Assembly: GCA_015062535.1 (NCBI GenBank)
Contig: SUUK01000002.1
Coordinates: 303,049 to 367,048 of the forward strand
Reading direction: 5' to 3'
DNA length: 64,000 bases
From: Alphaproteobacteria bacterium
Lineage (GTDB): Bacteria > Pseudomonadota > Alphaproteobacteria > RF32 > CAG-239
Under the pieces are notes generated by a model that saw only the letters and a program-made list of their open reading frames with translations, did not search any database and was not told the origin of the DNA. A program made the position numbers and the translations under genes. Shown one piece after another: positions 51,992-60,384 of this stretch (position 1 is the first letter of the stretch; each line of letters starts with the position of its first letter).

Positions 51992-52573
51992 TTAATTTTT
52001 AGTTATATAGAACATTTTTTCTTTTTTTAATTTTTCAAAATGTTCTATATTTCTTTGTTTAAATACTTTTGCTGGATTTCCACCGGCTATAGAATATGGC
52101 GGTATTTGCCCATGTACAACAGAGCCTCCTTGAATAATAGCTCCTTCGCCAATGTGGGTTCCTGGAAGTAGTGTTACTCTAGAGCCTATCCAAACAAAAC
52201 TATCAATAGTTACATCTTTTTTTACAACATCATAACCATATGGAATGTGAGTGCTTTCATAATTATGATTTTGGGTTAAAACAAGAATTTCTTGACCGCA
52301 TTGTACGTGGTTTCCTGTAATGAATTTTCCTGCACCAATTACACGTATTCCATTAAAAGAATTGTAATTACCTAAATAGCTAGCTCCGTTAATTTTAGTT
52401 TTTCCTCCAATGCGTAGATGTTTTCCGCATTTTTTTGCTTTTAGGTGTGTGTTTATAACATATATATTGAAGAAAGGTGAGCATAGAAAAATATATTCTA
52501 AAATATCTCTAAACCGTTTTCTAAATTTAGGAAAAGGTATCCAAAAACTAAATAATCTTGCTAAAATTTTCAT
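51992..52573 (-). CDS. Left-handed beta-helix (hexapeptide) acyltransferase
   Basis: Putative O-acetyltransferase of 193 residues from the WbbJ/maltose acetyltransferase-like group. The hexapeptide repeat pattern covers about 45-175: LRIGGKTKINGASYLGNY, IRVIGAGKFITGNHV, VTIDSFVWIGSRVTLLPGTHIGEGAIIQGGSVVHGQIPPYSIAGGNPAKVF. The catalytic His is probably in TQNHNYES. Such enzymes modify sugars of surface polysaccharide. It is alone, not in a polysaccharide operon, although two other glycan-modifying proteins are scattered in the window (at 6016 and 60385). Confidence 0.9.
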   Translation of the reverse strand: MKILARLFSFWIPFPKFRKRFRDILEYIFLCSPFFNIYVINTHLKAKKCGKHLRIGGKTKINGASYLGNYNSFNGIRVIGAGKFITGNHVQCGQEILVLTQNHNYESTHIPYGYDVVKKDVTIDSFVWIGSRVTLLPGTHIGEGAIIQGGSVVHGQIPPYSIAGGNPAKVFKQRNIEHFEKLKKEKMFYITKN

Positions 52574-52705
52574 AAATATCTCCTTTTGATTATAAAATTA
52601 TTGTATTTTTGTTTTTTGAGTAGTCAATAATTGATAGCTTTTATTTACAGGATATTAATTTTTTTTGTTTATATAGGATTTATTGTATTATCTCGGAGAG
52701 CCGTA

Positions 52706-53581
52706 ATGTTTAAGCTTAAAAAAAATAAAAAAGAAGAGCCTAAAAAAACAAAAAAAACTAGAAAAGAAAAAAATCTTTTTGATGAATGGGCAAAAAGAAA
52801 TAGATGTTTAGCTTTGAGTGTAAGTGAATTAAAAGATAAAGATTGGTATGAAGAGTTTATTGGGTTTGTGAAAAAAGGTGGTGATGCAAAAGTATTTCTT
52901 ACATTAAAAAATGAAAGTTTGATAAGAGAATTTGTGGAACATTCATCAGAGAGAAGTTTGGCTCGCATAGATGGTGTGCAAGAAGAAATTATAAAGTGTG
53001 AAACAGTAATTAATTATGCTAAAGATATTGAAGATGATATTGTAAGATTTGGTAAGGATGTAAAAAAGTTAGCAAAAAAGTTTAAAAAAGAGAATTTTGA
53101 AGATATAAAAAGATTGCTTGTAGGATATTCAGAGACAGCAAGGTTTGATGAGAAAGATTTAGAAGTATTAAATGTAAAGCCTGTAGGTTTTTTTAATATT
53201 TTATTTCATGGCTTTCATATGTGGCGAGCAAGACGTTTTTTAAGAAAATTTGTTAATCGTTATTTGGATAATAATGTTAGCAAAAGAGCTTATCAGATAT
53301 TTTTTAGGCATTATGGTAAAGATTTGGGCTATGTTTTGTCGTTAAGGATTAGTACAATTACATTGTTTGATGATGCGACTACTAAAATTTGGACTAAGAA
53401 AAAAGATAAAATGATGGAAAAAAATGAGAAAATTATCAAAAAAATGATGGAAACGATAGCAAAAGAAAACAAAATGATAGATAAAATTAAGATAGCACAT
53501 GAAACATCTGAATTGTTAAAAGAAGAAGAAAAAATAGTGTTAGAGTTTGTTGAAAATAAATTAGATGATAGATTAAAATAA
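52706..53581 (+). CDS. Charged helical/coiled-coil protein, unknown
   Basis: Hypothetical protein of 291 residues, strongly charged (KKNKKEEPKKTKKTRKEKN at the N-terminus) and helical throughout, with coiled-coil tendency near the C-terminus (KKDKMMEKNEKIIKKMMETIAKENKM). A less charged middle section contains GFFNILFHGFHMWRARRFLRKFVNRYL. The start at 52706 follows GGAG at 52695-52698; the frame is open further upstream but an earlier start would add an unlikely hydrophobic segment. No family recognised. It shares a terminator region with a small minus-strand frame. Confidence 0.7.
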   Translation: MFKLKKNKKEEPKKTKKTRKEKNLFDEWAKRNRCLALSVSELKDKDWYEEFIGFVKKGGDAKVFLTLKNESLIREFVEHSSERSLARIDGVQEEIIKCETVINYAKDIEDDIVRFGKDVKKLAKKFKKENFEDIKRLLVGYSETARFDEKDLEVLNVKPVGFFNILFHGFHMWRARRFLRKFVNRYLDNNVSKRAYQIFFRHYGKDLGYVLSLRISTITLFDDATTKIWTKKKDKMMEKNEKIIKKMMETIAKENKMIDKIKIAHETSELLKEEEKIVLEFVENKLDDRLK

Positions 53582-53584
53582 AAA

Positions 53585-53617
53585 AAGCCCTGATGTTTAG
53601 TTCAGGGCTTTATTTTT
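53585..53617 (+). terminator. Intrinsic terminator after the coiled-coil gene
   Basis: AAGCCCTGA (53585-53593) pairs with TCAGGGCTT (53602-53610), followed by ATTTTTTT. The hairpin overlaps the last codons of the small minus-strand frame at 53597. Confidence 0.85.
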
Positions 53618-53767
53618 TTCGTTAGGGTTTCGGAAGGGATTTTTCTTGTTTTCAAACATTAGACGTATGAAATCTGTAAAAATTTTCATAAACCAAATAC
53701 ACATTCCTAAAGGTATTCCAATCAAGATGATGATTGAAATAATTAAATTAACATCAAGTCCGTTCAT
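53597..53767 (-). CDS. Possible small membrane protein, 56 aa
   Basis: Short minus-strand frame starting at ATG 53767. It encodes MNGLDVNLIISIIILIGIPL and continues through a hydrophobic stretch to about residue 30, then a basic soluble tail (FENKKNPFRNPNEKNKALN). The single-span form with a charged tail is plausible for a small membrane protein. There is no Shine-Dalgarno sequence and the stop lies within a terminator hairpin, so the call is tentative. Confidence 0.4.
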   Translation of the reverse strand: MNGLDVNLIISIIILIGIPLGMCIWFMKIFTDFIRLMFENKKNPFRNPNEKNKALN

Positions 53768-53807
53768 AATAATTAATATAATTAGTGTGAAATAATATAA
53801 TTTGGAG

Positions 53808-53985
53808 TGAATAATAAAGGGAAAAGTTTTATTTGCAACATTTATTAATAGAAAAGATACTAGGTGAGTAACTGAGCTTATGGAAAAAGTACGCGCTTCT
53901 CAAGCTCGTGATAATAGGTAGTATTTTTAATTAAATATGTTTTTATAAATAAGAGGCTTAAATTTCTTAAGCCTTTTATTTTTTT
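53808..53985 (+). ncRNA. Possible small RNA upstream of secY
   Basis: The 53768-54111 gap holds no gene. It contains TATAAT at 53796-53801, an inverted repeat GAGCTT (53874-53879) / AAGCTC (53902-53907) and an intrinsic terminator AGGCTTAA (53954-53961) / TTAAGCCT (53967-53974) followed by a T-rich run. No good -35 box is visible. This arrangement would suit a transcript of about 175 nt, but the evidence is weak. Confidence 0.3.
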
Positions 53986-54111
53986 AAAAGATAGTGGAAA
54001 AGTCGCACTTTTTAAAGGTAAAATTAAATTTTATGTATTAAAGTGGTCGAAACTTGGGATTGTTTTTTTATTGTCCCTTGATTGGTATGTAATAATTTTA
54101 AGGAAATAAAA

Positions 54112-55461
54112 ATGGTATCATTAGCAGAGAAAATGGCCGCAAATATGGATGCTTCTGTTTTTAGTAAAGCAACAGAATTAAAGAAACGTTTGTGGTTTAC
54201 AGTGTTGGCTTTAATTGTTTTTCGTATGGGAACATTTATTCCACTTCCAGGTATTGATTCAAGAGTGCTTTCTGAAATATTCCAAAGACACTCTGGCGGT
54301 ATTTTGGGTATGTTTAATATGTTTTCGGGTGGTGCGCTAGAGCGTATGACAATTTTTGCATTAAACATTATGCCATACATTTCAGCTTCAATTATTTTGC
54401 AGTTAGGTCAATCTATTATCCCTTCACTTGCTCAGCTTAAAAAAGAAGGTGAAGCAGGACATCGCAAAATGACACATTATACCAAATTGCTTACTGTTCT
54501 TATTACAATTGTACAAGGATATGGTATTGCAATGGGTTTGATGAGCATATCAAATGGAGATGGCTCAAGTGCAGTTGTTATTGCTCCTTTGCCATTTGTT
54601 GTTTCTACAATTATTTCTCTTGTTGGTGGTACAATGTTTATTGTATGGCTTGGCGAACAAATTACATCAAGAGGTGTTGGTAATGGTTCTTCTTTAATCA
54701 TTACAGTTGGTATTATTGCAAATATCTTCCCAGCTATTGGTCAAACATTAGAATTGGGTCGTGTTGGTAGTATGTCTCCAATAACAATTTTGTTCTTGTT
54801 CTTGATGAGTATTGCTTTGGTTGCTATTATCTTAAGAGTTGAAATGGCTCAAAGAAAGATTTTAGTTCAATATCCAAAGCGTCAAGTTGGTTTGAAAATG
54901 AGTTCTGCTAGTAATTCTCACTTACCATTAAAGGTTAACCCAACAGGTGTTATTCCTCCAATCTTTGCAAGTGCTTTGTTGTTGCTTCCAGTAACAGTTG
55001 CAAATATTTGGTCAGAAAATGGTCCTGAATGGGTGCAAACTCTTAGCCGTTATTTAGGTCATGGACAACCTGTTTATTTGGTTTTATATGCCTCTTTAAT
55101 CGTATTTTTTGCATTCTTCTATACAGCAGTTGTTGTAAATCCTGAAGAAACAGCAGAAAATCTTAAAAAGCATGGTGGTTTTATTGCAGGTATCAGACCT
55201 GGTAAAAATACAGCAGAATATTTAGATTATGTTGTTACTCGTTTGACAGTGCTTGGCTCTTTCTATTTAGCAGCGTTGTGTATTTTACCAGAAGTTTTGA
55301 TTGCTAAATTGTCAGTGCCATTTGTACTTGGTGGTACAACACTTCTTATCGTTGTTCAAGTAACAATGGACTTTATTACTCAAGTTCAATCTCATTTATG
55401 GGCTTGTCAATATGAGGGCTTAATTAAAAAAGCTCAACTTGTGAATAAAAAGAGAAAATAG
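54112..55461 (+). CDS. secY: Preprotein translocase subunit SecY
   Basis: Channel subunit of the Sec translocon in the inner membrane. The protein is 449 residues from the ATG at 54112, which follows AGGA at 54101-54104. Ten membrane segments are visible, with the plug region and the signature MFNMFSGGALERMTIFALNIMPYISASIILQL. Its place is unusual: it is separated from the rpsM-rpsK-rpoA unit by a terminator and promoter, adk does not follow, and no ribosomal protein gene (rplO, rpmD) precedes it. Confidence 0.99.
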   Translation: MVSLAEKMAANMDASVFSKATELKKRLWFTVLALIVFRMGTFIPLPGIDSRVLSEIFQRHSGGILGMFNMFSGGALERMTIFALNIMPYISASIILQLGQSIIPSLAQLKKEGEAGHRKMTHYTKLLTVLITIVQGYGIAMGLMSISNGDGSSAVVIAPLPFVVSTIISLVGGTMFIVWLGEQITSRGVGNGSSLIITVGIIANIFPAIGQTLELGRVGSMSPITILFLFLMSIALVAIILRVEMAQRKILVQYPKRQVGLKMSSASNSHLPLKVNPTGVIPPIFASALLLLPVTVANIWSENGPEWVQTLSRYLGHGQPVYLVLYASLIVFFAFFYTAVVVNPEETAENLKKHGGFIAGIRPGKNTAEYLDYVVTRLTVLGSFYLAALCILPEVLIAKLSVPFVLGGTTLLIVVQVTMDFITQVQSHLWACQYEGLIKKAQLVNKKRK

Positions 55462-55485
55462 AATCGAGAGATGCTATTAAAAATA

Positions 55486-55519
55486 ATGCCCCAAAACTTT
55501 ATAGGATTGGGGCATATTT
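55486..55519 (+). terminator. Intrinsic terminator after secY
   Basis: ATGCCCCAA (55486-55494) pairs with TTGGGGCAT (55507-55515), followed by ATTTTAAG. It isolates secY from the downstream ribosomal genes. Confidence 0.8.
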
Positions 55520-55596
55520 TAAGAAAAAAATAGTTGGTCATTGAGGAGTAATTTATTAAAAATAATAAAAAAATGTATTTTTTTTTAAAAGAATAG

Positions 55597-55624
55597 TTGA
55601 CTCTAATAAATTATGTCCTATAAT
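55597..55624 (+). promoter_or_regulatory. Promoter of rpsM-rpsK-rpoA
   Basis: TTGACT (55597-55602) and a perfect TATAAT (55619-55624) with a 16-nt spacer, giving a leader of about 64 nt before rpsM. The leader contains AAAAGT and ACTTTT around 55640-55660, which could form a small hairpin. Confidence 0.75.
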
Positions 55625-55694
55625 CCGCTTAATTTTGAAAAGTGGTGATCAACTTTTTGAATGGTTTAATATATTAAAATAATGGAGAGTTAAT

Positions 55695-56063
55695 TTGGCT
55701 CGTATAGCTGGTGTAAATATTCCTACTGCCAAGAAATTAGAGATCGCTTTGACATCTATCTATGGTATCGGTAGGGAAACAGCACAGGAAATCTGTGCAA
55801 AAGCGGGCGTTGACGGTCTTGCTCGTGTACATGCATTGTCAGAGGAAGATATCGCTAAAGTTCGTGAAGTTATTGATAGAGACTACCTCGTTGAAGGTGA
55901 ACTTCGTCGTGAAGTTGGCGTGAACATTAAACGTTTAATGGACTTAGGTTGCTATAGAGGCCTTCGTCATCGTAAAGGTTTGCCTGTTCGCGGTCAAAGT
56001 ACTAAACAAAATGCGAGAACTCGTAAGGGTAAACGCAAGACCGTAGCTAACAAGAAGAAATAA
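55695..56063 (+). CDS. rpsM: Ribosomal protein S13
   Basis: Small-subunit protein S13, 122 residues, beginning [26 protein letters not shown] and ending with the basic [19 protein letters not shown] tail that reaches into the head of the 30S subunit. The start codon is TTG at 55695, preceded by GGAGAG at 55684-55689; no ATG is available in a suitable place, so a UUG start is likely. It is the first gene of its transcription unit. Confidence 0.98.
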   Translation: MARIAGVNIPTAKKLEIALTSIYGIGRETAQEICAKAGVDGLARVHALSEEDIAKVREVIDRDYLVEGELRREVGVNIKRLMDLGCYRGLRHRKGLPVRGQSTKQNARTRKGKRKTVANKKK

Positions 56064-56074
56064 GTGAGGTAGTG

Positions 56075-56458
56075 ATGGCAAAAACAGTAATTAAAAGAAA
56101 AGAGAAGAAAAACATCACATCTGGTGTGGCTCATATCAATTCTACATTTAATAATACAAGAGTTACAATTACAGATGCTCAAGGAAATACAGTTTCTTGG
56201 TCTACAGCTGGTGCACAAGGTTTCAAAGGTAGCAGAAAATCTACTCCTTATGCAGCTCAAATTGCTGCTGAAGAAGCAGGTAAAAAAGCTCAAGAAAATG
56301 GTATGAAAACTTTGGAAGTTGAAGTTAAAGGTCCAGGTTCTGGTCGCGAATCCGCAATTAGAGCTTTACAAGTTATCGGCTTTACTATTACTTCCATCCG
56401 CGATGTAACTCCTATTCCGCATAACGGCTGCCGTTTAAGAAAACGCCGCAGAGTTTAA
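56075..56458 (+). CDS. rpsK: Ribosomal protein S11
   Basis: Small-subunit protein S11 (127 residues) located in the platform. Signatures are [47 protein letters not shown] and the end [18 protein letters not shown]. The ATG at 56075 follows GAGGT; a GTG one codon upstream is an alternative. It lies 11 nt after rpsM in the same unit. Confidence 0.98.
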   Translation: MAKTVIKRKEKKNITSGVAHINSTFNNTRVTITDAQGNTVSWSTAGAQGFKGSRKSTPYAAQIAAEEAGKKAQENGMKTLEVEVKGPGSGRESAIRALQVIGFTITSIRDVTPIPHNGCRLRKRRRV

Positions 56459-56542
56459 TTTTAGGATTTTTAAGATAGAGGAAAGACTCCTTTCCTCTGT
56501 CTGTTTTGTTGATGCATATAAACTAGTAAAGAGGGTATTCCA

Positions 56543-57553
56543 GTGATTCAGAAGAATTGGCAAGAACTTATAAAACCAACTAATCTAGGGGTTGTTCCAG
56601 GCGAAGGCAGGAATGTTGCTAAGATAGTTGTAGAGCCTTTAGAAAGAGGTTTTGGTTTAACTCTGGGTAATGCGTTAAGAAGAGTTTTATTATCTTCTTT
56701 GCAAGGCGGTGCGGTTACTGCTGTTAAAATTGACGGTGTATTACACGAATTTTCAGTTATTGAAGGTGTTCGTGAAGACGTAACTGATGTTATCCTAAAT
56801 ATTAAAGGTATGGCTGTTGCAGTTCATTCAGAAGGTCAAAAAACTATGCGTTTGAAAGTTGAAGGCCCAATGGTAGTTACAGCCGGAATGATTGAAACAG
56901 GTCATGATGTAGAAATCATGAATCCTGATCATGTTATTTGTACATTAGATGCTGGTGCTAGCATTTCTATGGAAATGATTGTTAGTACTGGTAAAGGATA
57001 TGTTCCTGCTGTTATGAATAAGCCAACAGACGCTCCAATCGGTATGATTGCAGTTGATGCGATTTATTCTCCAGTTAGAAAAGTATCTTATAAAGTTGAT
57101 AAAACTCGTGTTGGTCAAAACACTGATTATGATAAGTTGACAATGGTTGTTGAAACAAATGGTGTTGTTAGCCCAGAAGATGCTGTTGCATTATCTGCAA
57201 GAATTTTACAAGACCAATTAAAACCATTCATTAACTTTGATGAACCAGAAAGCGAATCTGTTTCTATTAAAGAAGAATTACCATTTGATAGAAATCTTCT
57301 TCGTAAAGTTGATGAACTTGAACTTTCAGTTCGTTCTGCAAACTGCTTGAAGAATGATAATATCGTTTATATTGGTGATTTGGTTCAAAAAACAGAAGCA
57401 GAAATGCTTAGAACACCTAACTTTGGTAGAAAATCTTTGAACGAAATCAAAGAAGTTCTTTCAAAAATGGGTATTCACTTGGGTATGGACACTCCAGGTT
57501 GGCCACCAGAAAATATTGAAGATTTAATTAAAAGATGTGATGAACATTTTTAA
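56543..57553 (+). CDS. rpoA: RNA polymerase subunit alpha
   Basis: Alpha subunit of RNA polymerase, 336 residues. The N-terminal assembly domain has [28 protein letters not shown]; the C-terminal domain (about 245-330) binds UP elements and activators ([34 protein letters not shown]). The start is GTG at 56543 with GAGGG just upstream. It ends the rpsM-rpsK-rpoA unit; rplQ, which normally follows rpoA, is not present and a terminator comes next. Confidence 0.99.
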   Translation: MIQKNWQELIKPTNLGVVPGEGRNVAKIVVEPLERGFGLTLGNALRRVLLSSLQGGAVTAVKIDGVLHEFSVIEGVREDVTDVILNIKGMAVAVHSEGQKTMRLKVEGPMVVTAGMIETGHDVEIMNPDHVICTLDAGASISMEMIVSTGKGYVPAVMNKPTDAPIGMIAVDAIYSPVRKVSYKVDKTRVGQNTDYDKLTMVVETNGVVSPEDAVALSARILQDQLKPFINFDEPESESVSIKEELPFDRNLLRKVDELELSVRSANCLKNDNIVYIGDLVQKTEAEMLRTPNFGRKSLNEIKEVLSKMGIHLGMDTPGWPPENIEDLIKRCDEHF

Positions 57554-57574
57554 GAGTTTCTAAAATATTGTAAT

Positions 57575-57604
57575 AAAAGCGCTACTTAAATGTGGCGCTT
57601 TTAT
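57575..57604 (+). terminator. Intrinsic terminator after rpoA
   Basis: AAAAGCGC (57575-57582) pairs with GCGCTTTT (57595-57602) around a 12-nt loop. It confirms that the operon ends at rpoA. It may also act on the convergent mutL transcript. Confidence 0.85.
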
Positions 57605-57637
57605 TTATAAATTTAAAAAGCTATCGAGATTAGTTTA

Positions 57638-59521
57638 TCATCTATGGAACAAGCGCTCTAAGTCTTCTAAATTTAATTTAACGTATGTTGGGCGACCATG
57701 ATTGCATTGTGCTGAATGTGGAGTTCTTTCCATTTCTCTTAAGAGGTGGTTCATCTCTTGATAATTAAGTGAGCGACCAGCTCTTACAGAACCATGACAT
57801 GCAATAGTTGATGCTATATGGTTGATTTTGTCTTCTAAAACAGATGTTGCACCTAATTCGGTTAGTTCATCAGCAAGGTCTATTATCATCTTTTTTATAT
57901 TAGCATCTTTAATTAATGCGGGAACTTCTTTTACGCTAACAGAAGAGCCAAATTCTTCAATAACAAGTCCAAGTTTAGAAAGACTTTCAAATTCTCCAAG
58001 AAGTGCTGCTTTTTGAGTTATGGAAAGGTCAATTATTTCTGGTAATAGAAGAATTTGCGATGGAAGTTTTTGTTCTTCGAACATTGCTTTTTTGAAGCGC
58101 TCTAAAACGATACGTTCGTGAGCTGCATGTTGATCTATTAAAATTAAAGAATCTTCTGCTTGAGAAAGAATATAGGTATTATGAAATTGAGCTTTTGCAA
58201 CACCTAGTGGGCCAATGTTGGTATCGTCTATTTCATTAGGGGCTTCGTTTTTTACAGAAAATTTTCGTTCTAACTCTGGTAAAATAGAGGTATGTCCAGA
58301 AGAACGAGGCATACTTGATTGATATGTAAACGGAGTTTTTTTTGCAAAAGAAGTGGTGTGTGGCACTTGGTTTACATAATCTCCAAGATAGCGAGAATTT
58401 TGTTCTGTCGGCTCAATTAAAAACTCTCTAGAAGAGGGGGCGATATTTTCTTCGTGAAAAATGCCAACATTAGATGAGATGGTATCTAAAAATCCTTTAA
58501 TAGATGATGTTGAGCTTTGTTTATCACCGTCTAAAAGGGCTTTTCGTACAGCGCCAACAATTAGGGAGCGAACTCCTTGTTGGTCAAAAAAGCGAACTTC
58601 GGCTTTGGTTGGGTGCACGTTTACGTCAACAAACATTGGGTCTACTTCTAAAAACAGAACACAAGCAGGGTAACGAGAGTTTTCTAATACTCCAGCATAA
58701 GCTCCCTTTAAGGCCCCAAGAAGCAATTTATCACGAACAGGACGGTTATTTACAAACAAGTATTGTGATAAAGAGTTTGCTTTATTGTATGTAGGGAGGC
58801 TTACTAGTCCTGTTAAAGAAATTCCTTCTCTTGAAGCATTTATTTCAAGAGAGTTTTCAGAAAATTCTTTGCCCATTACTTCGGATGAGCGTTGTAATCT
58901 TGAGTTAAACAAATCTCCGGTTGAGGCAAAAAGGGAGATTTTTTTCTTATCATCTGCGTAGAGGAAGAAAGAAACATTAGGGTTGGCAAGAGCAATACGG
59001 CTAATTATATCTGCACAAGCACCGGTTTCTTGGGTATCTGATTTCATAAATTTAAGTCTTGCAGGGGTTGCATAAAATAAATCTCGAACTTCAATTCTGG
59101 TGCCATTTGGTTTAGATGTGGGGCGCAAAGTTTCTCTTGTGCCACCTTTTACTTCAATTTCCCAACCTTGCTTATCATCTTTTCTTTTGGTTGAGATTTT
59201 TAGTTTTGCAACAGAGGCAATGGAAGCAAGAGCTTCTCCTCGGAAACCTAAAAAATTGATGTTAAAGAGGTCATCAGATGGTAATTTTGAGGTTGCATGA
59301 CGTTCAACAGATAGGATAAGGTCTTCTTTGGTCATTCCAGAGCCGTTATCTTCGACTACAATAAGGGTTTTTCCTCCTTGCTTTAGGGTTATATCAATTC
59401 TTGAAGCTCCTGCGTCTAGGGCATTTTCTACAAGTTCTTTGATAACAGATGCAGGACGTTCAATTACTTCGCCTGCAGCAATTTGGTTAACGAGGTTTGA
59501 TGGTAAAACCCTTATAGACAT
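57638..59521 (-). CDS. mutL: DNA mismatch repair protein MutL
   Basis: Mismatch-repair ATPase and nicking endonuclease, 627 residues. GHKL ATPase motifs: ELVENALDAGA, VEDNGSGM and FRGEALASIASVA, followed by the ATP-lid and transducer with YATPARLKF. The C-terminal domain carries the endonuclease motif DQHAAHERIVLE around 463-475, ACHGSVRAG and QCNHGRPT. This means strand nicking without MutH, as expected in Alphaproteobacteria. A Ser/Asn-rich linker of about 100 residues separates the domains. It converges with the rpoA operon. Confidence 0.98.
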   Translation of the reverse strand: MSIRVLPSNLVNQIAAGEVIERPASVIKELVENALDAGASRIDITLKQGGKTLIVVEDNGSGMTKEDLILSVERHATSKLPSDDLFNINFLGFRGEALASIASVAKLKISTKRKDDKQGWEIEVKGGTRETLRPTSKPNGTRIEVRDLFYATPARLKFMKSDTQETGACADIISRIALANPNVSFFLYADDKKKISLFASTGDLFNSRLQRSSEVMGKEFSENSLEINASREGISLTGLVSLPTYNKANSLSQYLFVNNRPVRDKLLLGALKGAYAGVLENSRYPACVLFLEVDPMFVDVNVHPTKAEVRFFDQQGVRSLIVGAVRKALLDGDKQSSTSSIKGFLDTISSNVGIFHEENIAPSSREFLIEPTEQNSRYLGDYVNQVPHTTSFAKKTPFTYQSSMPRSSGHTSILPELERKFSVKNEAPNEIDDTNIGPLGVAKAQFHNTYILSQAEDSLILIDQHAAHERIVLERFKKAMFEEQKLPSQILLLPEIIDLSITQKAALLGEFESLSKLGLVIEEFGSSVSVKEVPALIKDANIKKMIIDLADELTELGATSVLEDKINHIASTIACHGSVRAGRSLNYQEMNHLLREMERTPHSAQCNHGRPTYVKLNLEDLERLFHR

Positions 59522-59616
59522 TTTTATTTCCTTATATTGTTTTATTTCTTGTAGAGTATGACAAAAATTATAGGGCTACCACAGATATTTTTTTATATCC
59601 CCATATTTTAAAAGGC

Positions 59617-59698
59617 AAATCCGCCAAAAGTTGGGGCTTTTTGGCGGATTTGGGTCTGAATAATCGGGAGGAAGGTATGTGAAGTGTTTATTCAGACC
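59617..59698 (-). ncRNA. Two-hairpin RNA with C-rich loop after the prepilin gene
   Basis: Read on the minus strand, the first stem is GGTCTGAATAA / TTATTCAGACC (11 bp, 59688-59698 and 59653-59663) with a loop containing CCTTCCTCCC. The second is AAATCCGCCAAAA / TTTTGGCGGATTT (13 bp, 59639-59651 and 59617-59629), followed by GCCTTTT. It starts 15 nt after the prepilin stop. Alphaproteobacterial sRNAs with exposed CCUCC anti-Shine-Dalgarno loops (for example the cuckoo/CcsR and ar14 families) have a similar plan. It may be a 3'-UTR-derived sRNA or just the pilin terminator region. Confidence 0.55.
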
Positions 59699-59713
59699 GA
59701 GGGTAAACCTTTA

Positions 59714-60343
59714 TTATAAGTATTTTAATCCTATCACACATTCATGTCCTGAGCATGAACAAACTGTCATTGCTCTTGGAATGGTTAGAGGAATAGCGTC
59801 AGCGTGTGTTCCTGGTGTAAAAATGCCATTTTCTGGAACAGAATCTGTTGGAGTATGTACGTCTGCTAGCATTGCTGTTGTTGGTTCTGTTGTGCCAACA
59901 TACATAGCTTCAAATCCAGATGAAGGGTCATAACCCCATTCAAGAGTTGCCATTATTGCACAAGTTTCTTTATCAAGTCCAGTAACATATAATTCAAAAG
60001 CGTGAGGGCCACCGGAAAGGTCTTTGCTTTCAAATAGCAAAATTTTACCACCATAGGCATTAGTTAGTCCTTGAGCTCTGTTATTAGGGTCATACATATC
60101 AAGTGGAACTTGATTTATATCAATTAATAGATCTGCAGATATGTTTTTGTAACCATTTATTTGGTGAGCATAAAGGTTACGAATATTCATAATCAATTCA
60201 TTAACTTGTGTGGTTGTACGCTCACTTCTTACTTTTCTCATGGCTTTAGAATAGCCAGCAATTCCACCAACAGAAAGTACACCAACAATAGCTAGAACAC
60301 CTAGCATTTCTATCATAGAGCGCCCTTTTTCGCAACACTTCAT
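59714..60343 (-). CDS. Type IV prepilin-like protein
   Basis: Secreted pilin-like protein of 209 residues. The N-terminus MKCCEKGRSMIEMLGVLAIVGVLSVGGIAGYSKAM is a type III signal: cleavage is expected after G7, the mature protein keeps Glu at position 5 (E12 here), and a hydrophobic helix follows. This resembles the PilS/TcpA-like pilins of type IVb systems. The C-terminal globular part has Cys in CAIMATLEWG and the VCSCSGHEC cluster, likely forming disulfides. No other pilus gene (assembly ATPase, secretin, prepilin peptidase) is nearby, so it is a lone pilin gene. A structured RNA follows its stop. Confidence 0.88.
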   Translation of the reverse strand: MKCCEKGRSMIEMLGVLAIVGVLSVGGIAGYSKAMRKVRSERTTTQVNELIMNIRNLYAHQINGYKNISADLLIDINQVPLDMYDPNNRAQGLTNAYGGKILLFESKDLSGGPHAFELYVTGLDKETCAIMATLEWGYDPSSGFEAMYVGTTEPTTAMLADVHTPTDSVPENGIFTPGTHADAIPLTIPRAMTVCSCSGHECVIGLKYL

Positions 60344-60384
60344 TCTAATACCCTCACCTAATCTATAAACATTTACCTATATTA

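Noticed and set aside
59669..59680. Shine-Dalgarno-like GGAGGAAGG on the plus strand followed by ATG
   Set aside because: The ATG is followed at once by TGA; the purine run is the complement of the C-rich loop in the minus-strand RNA.
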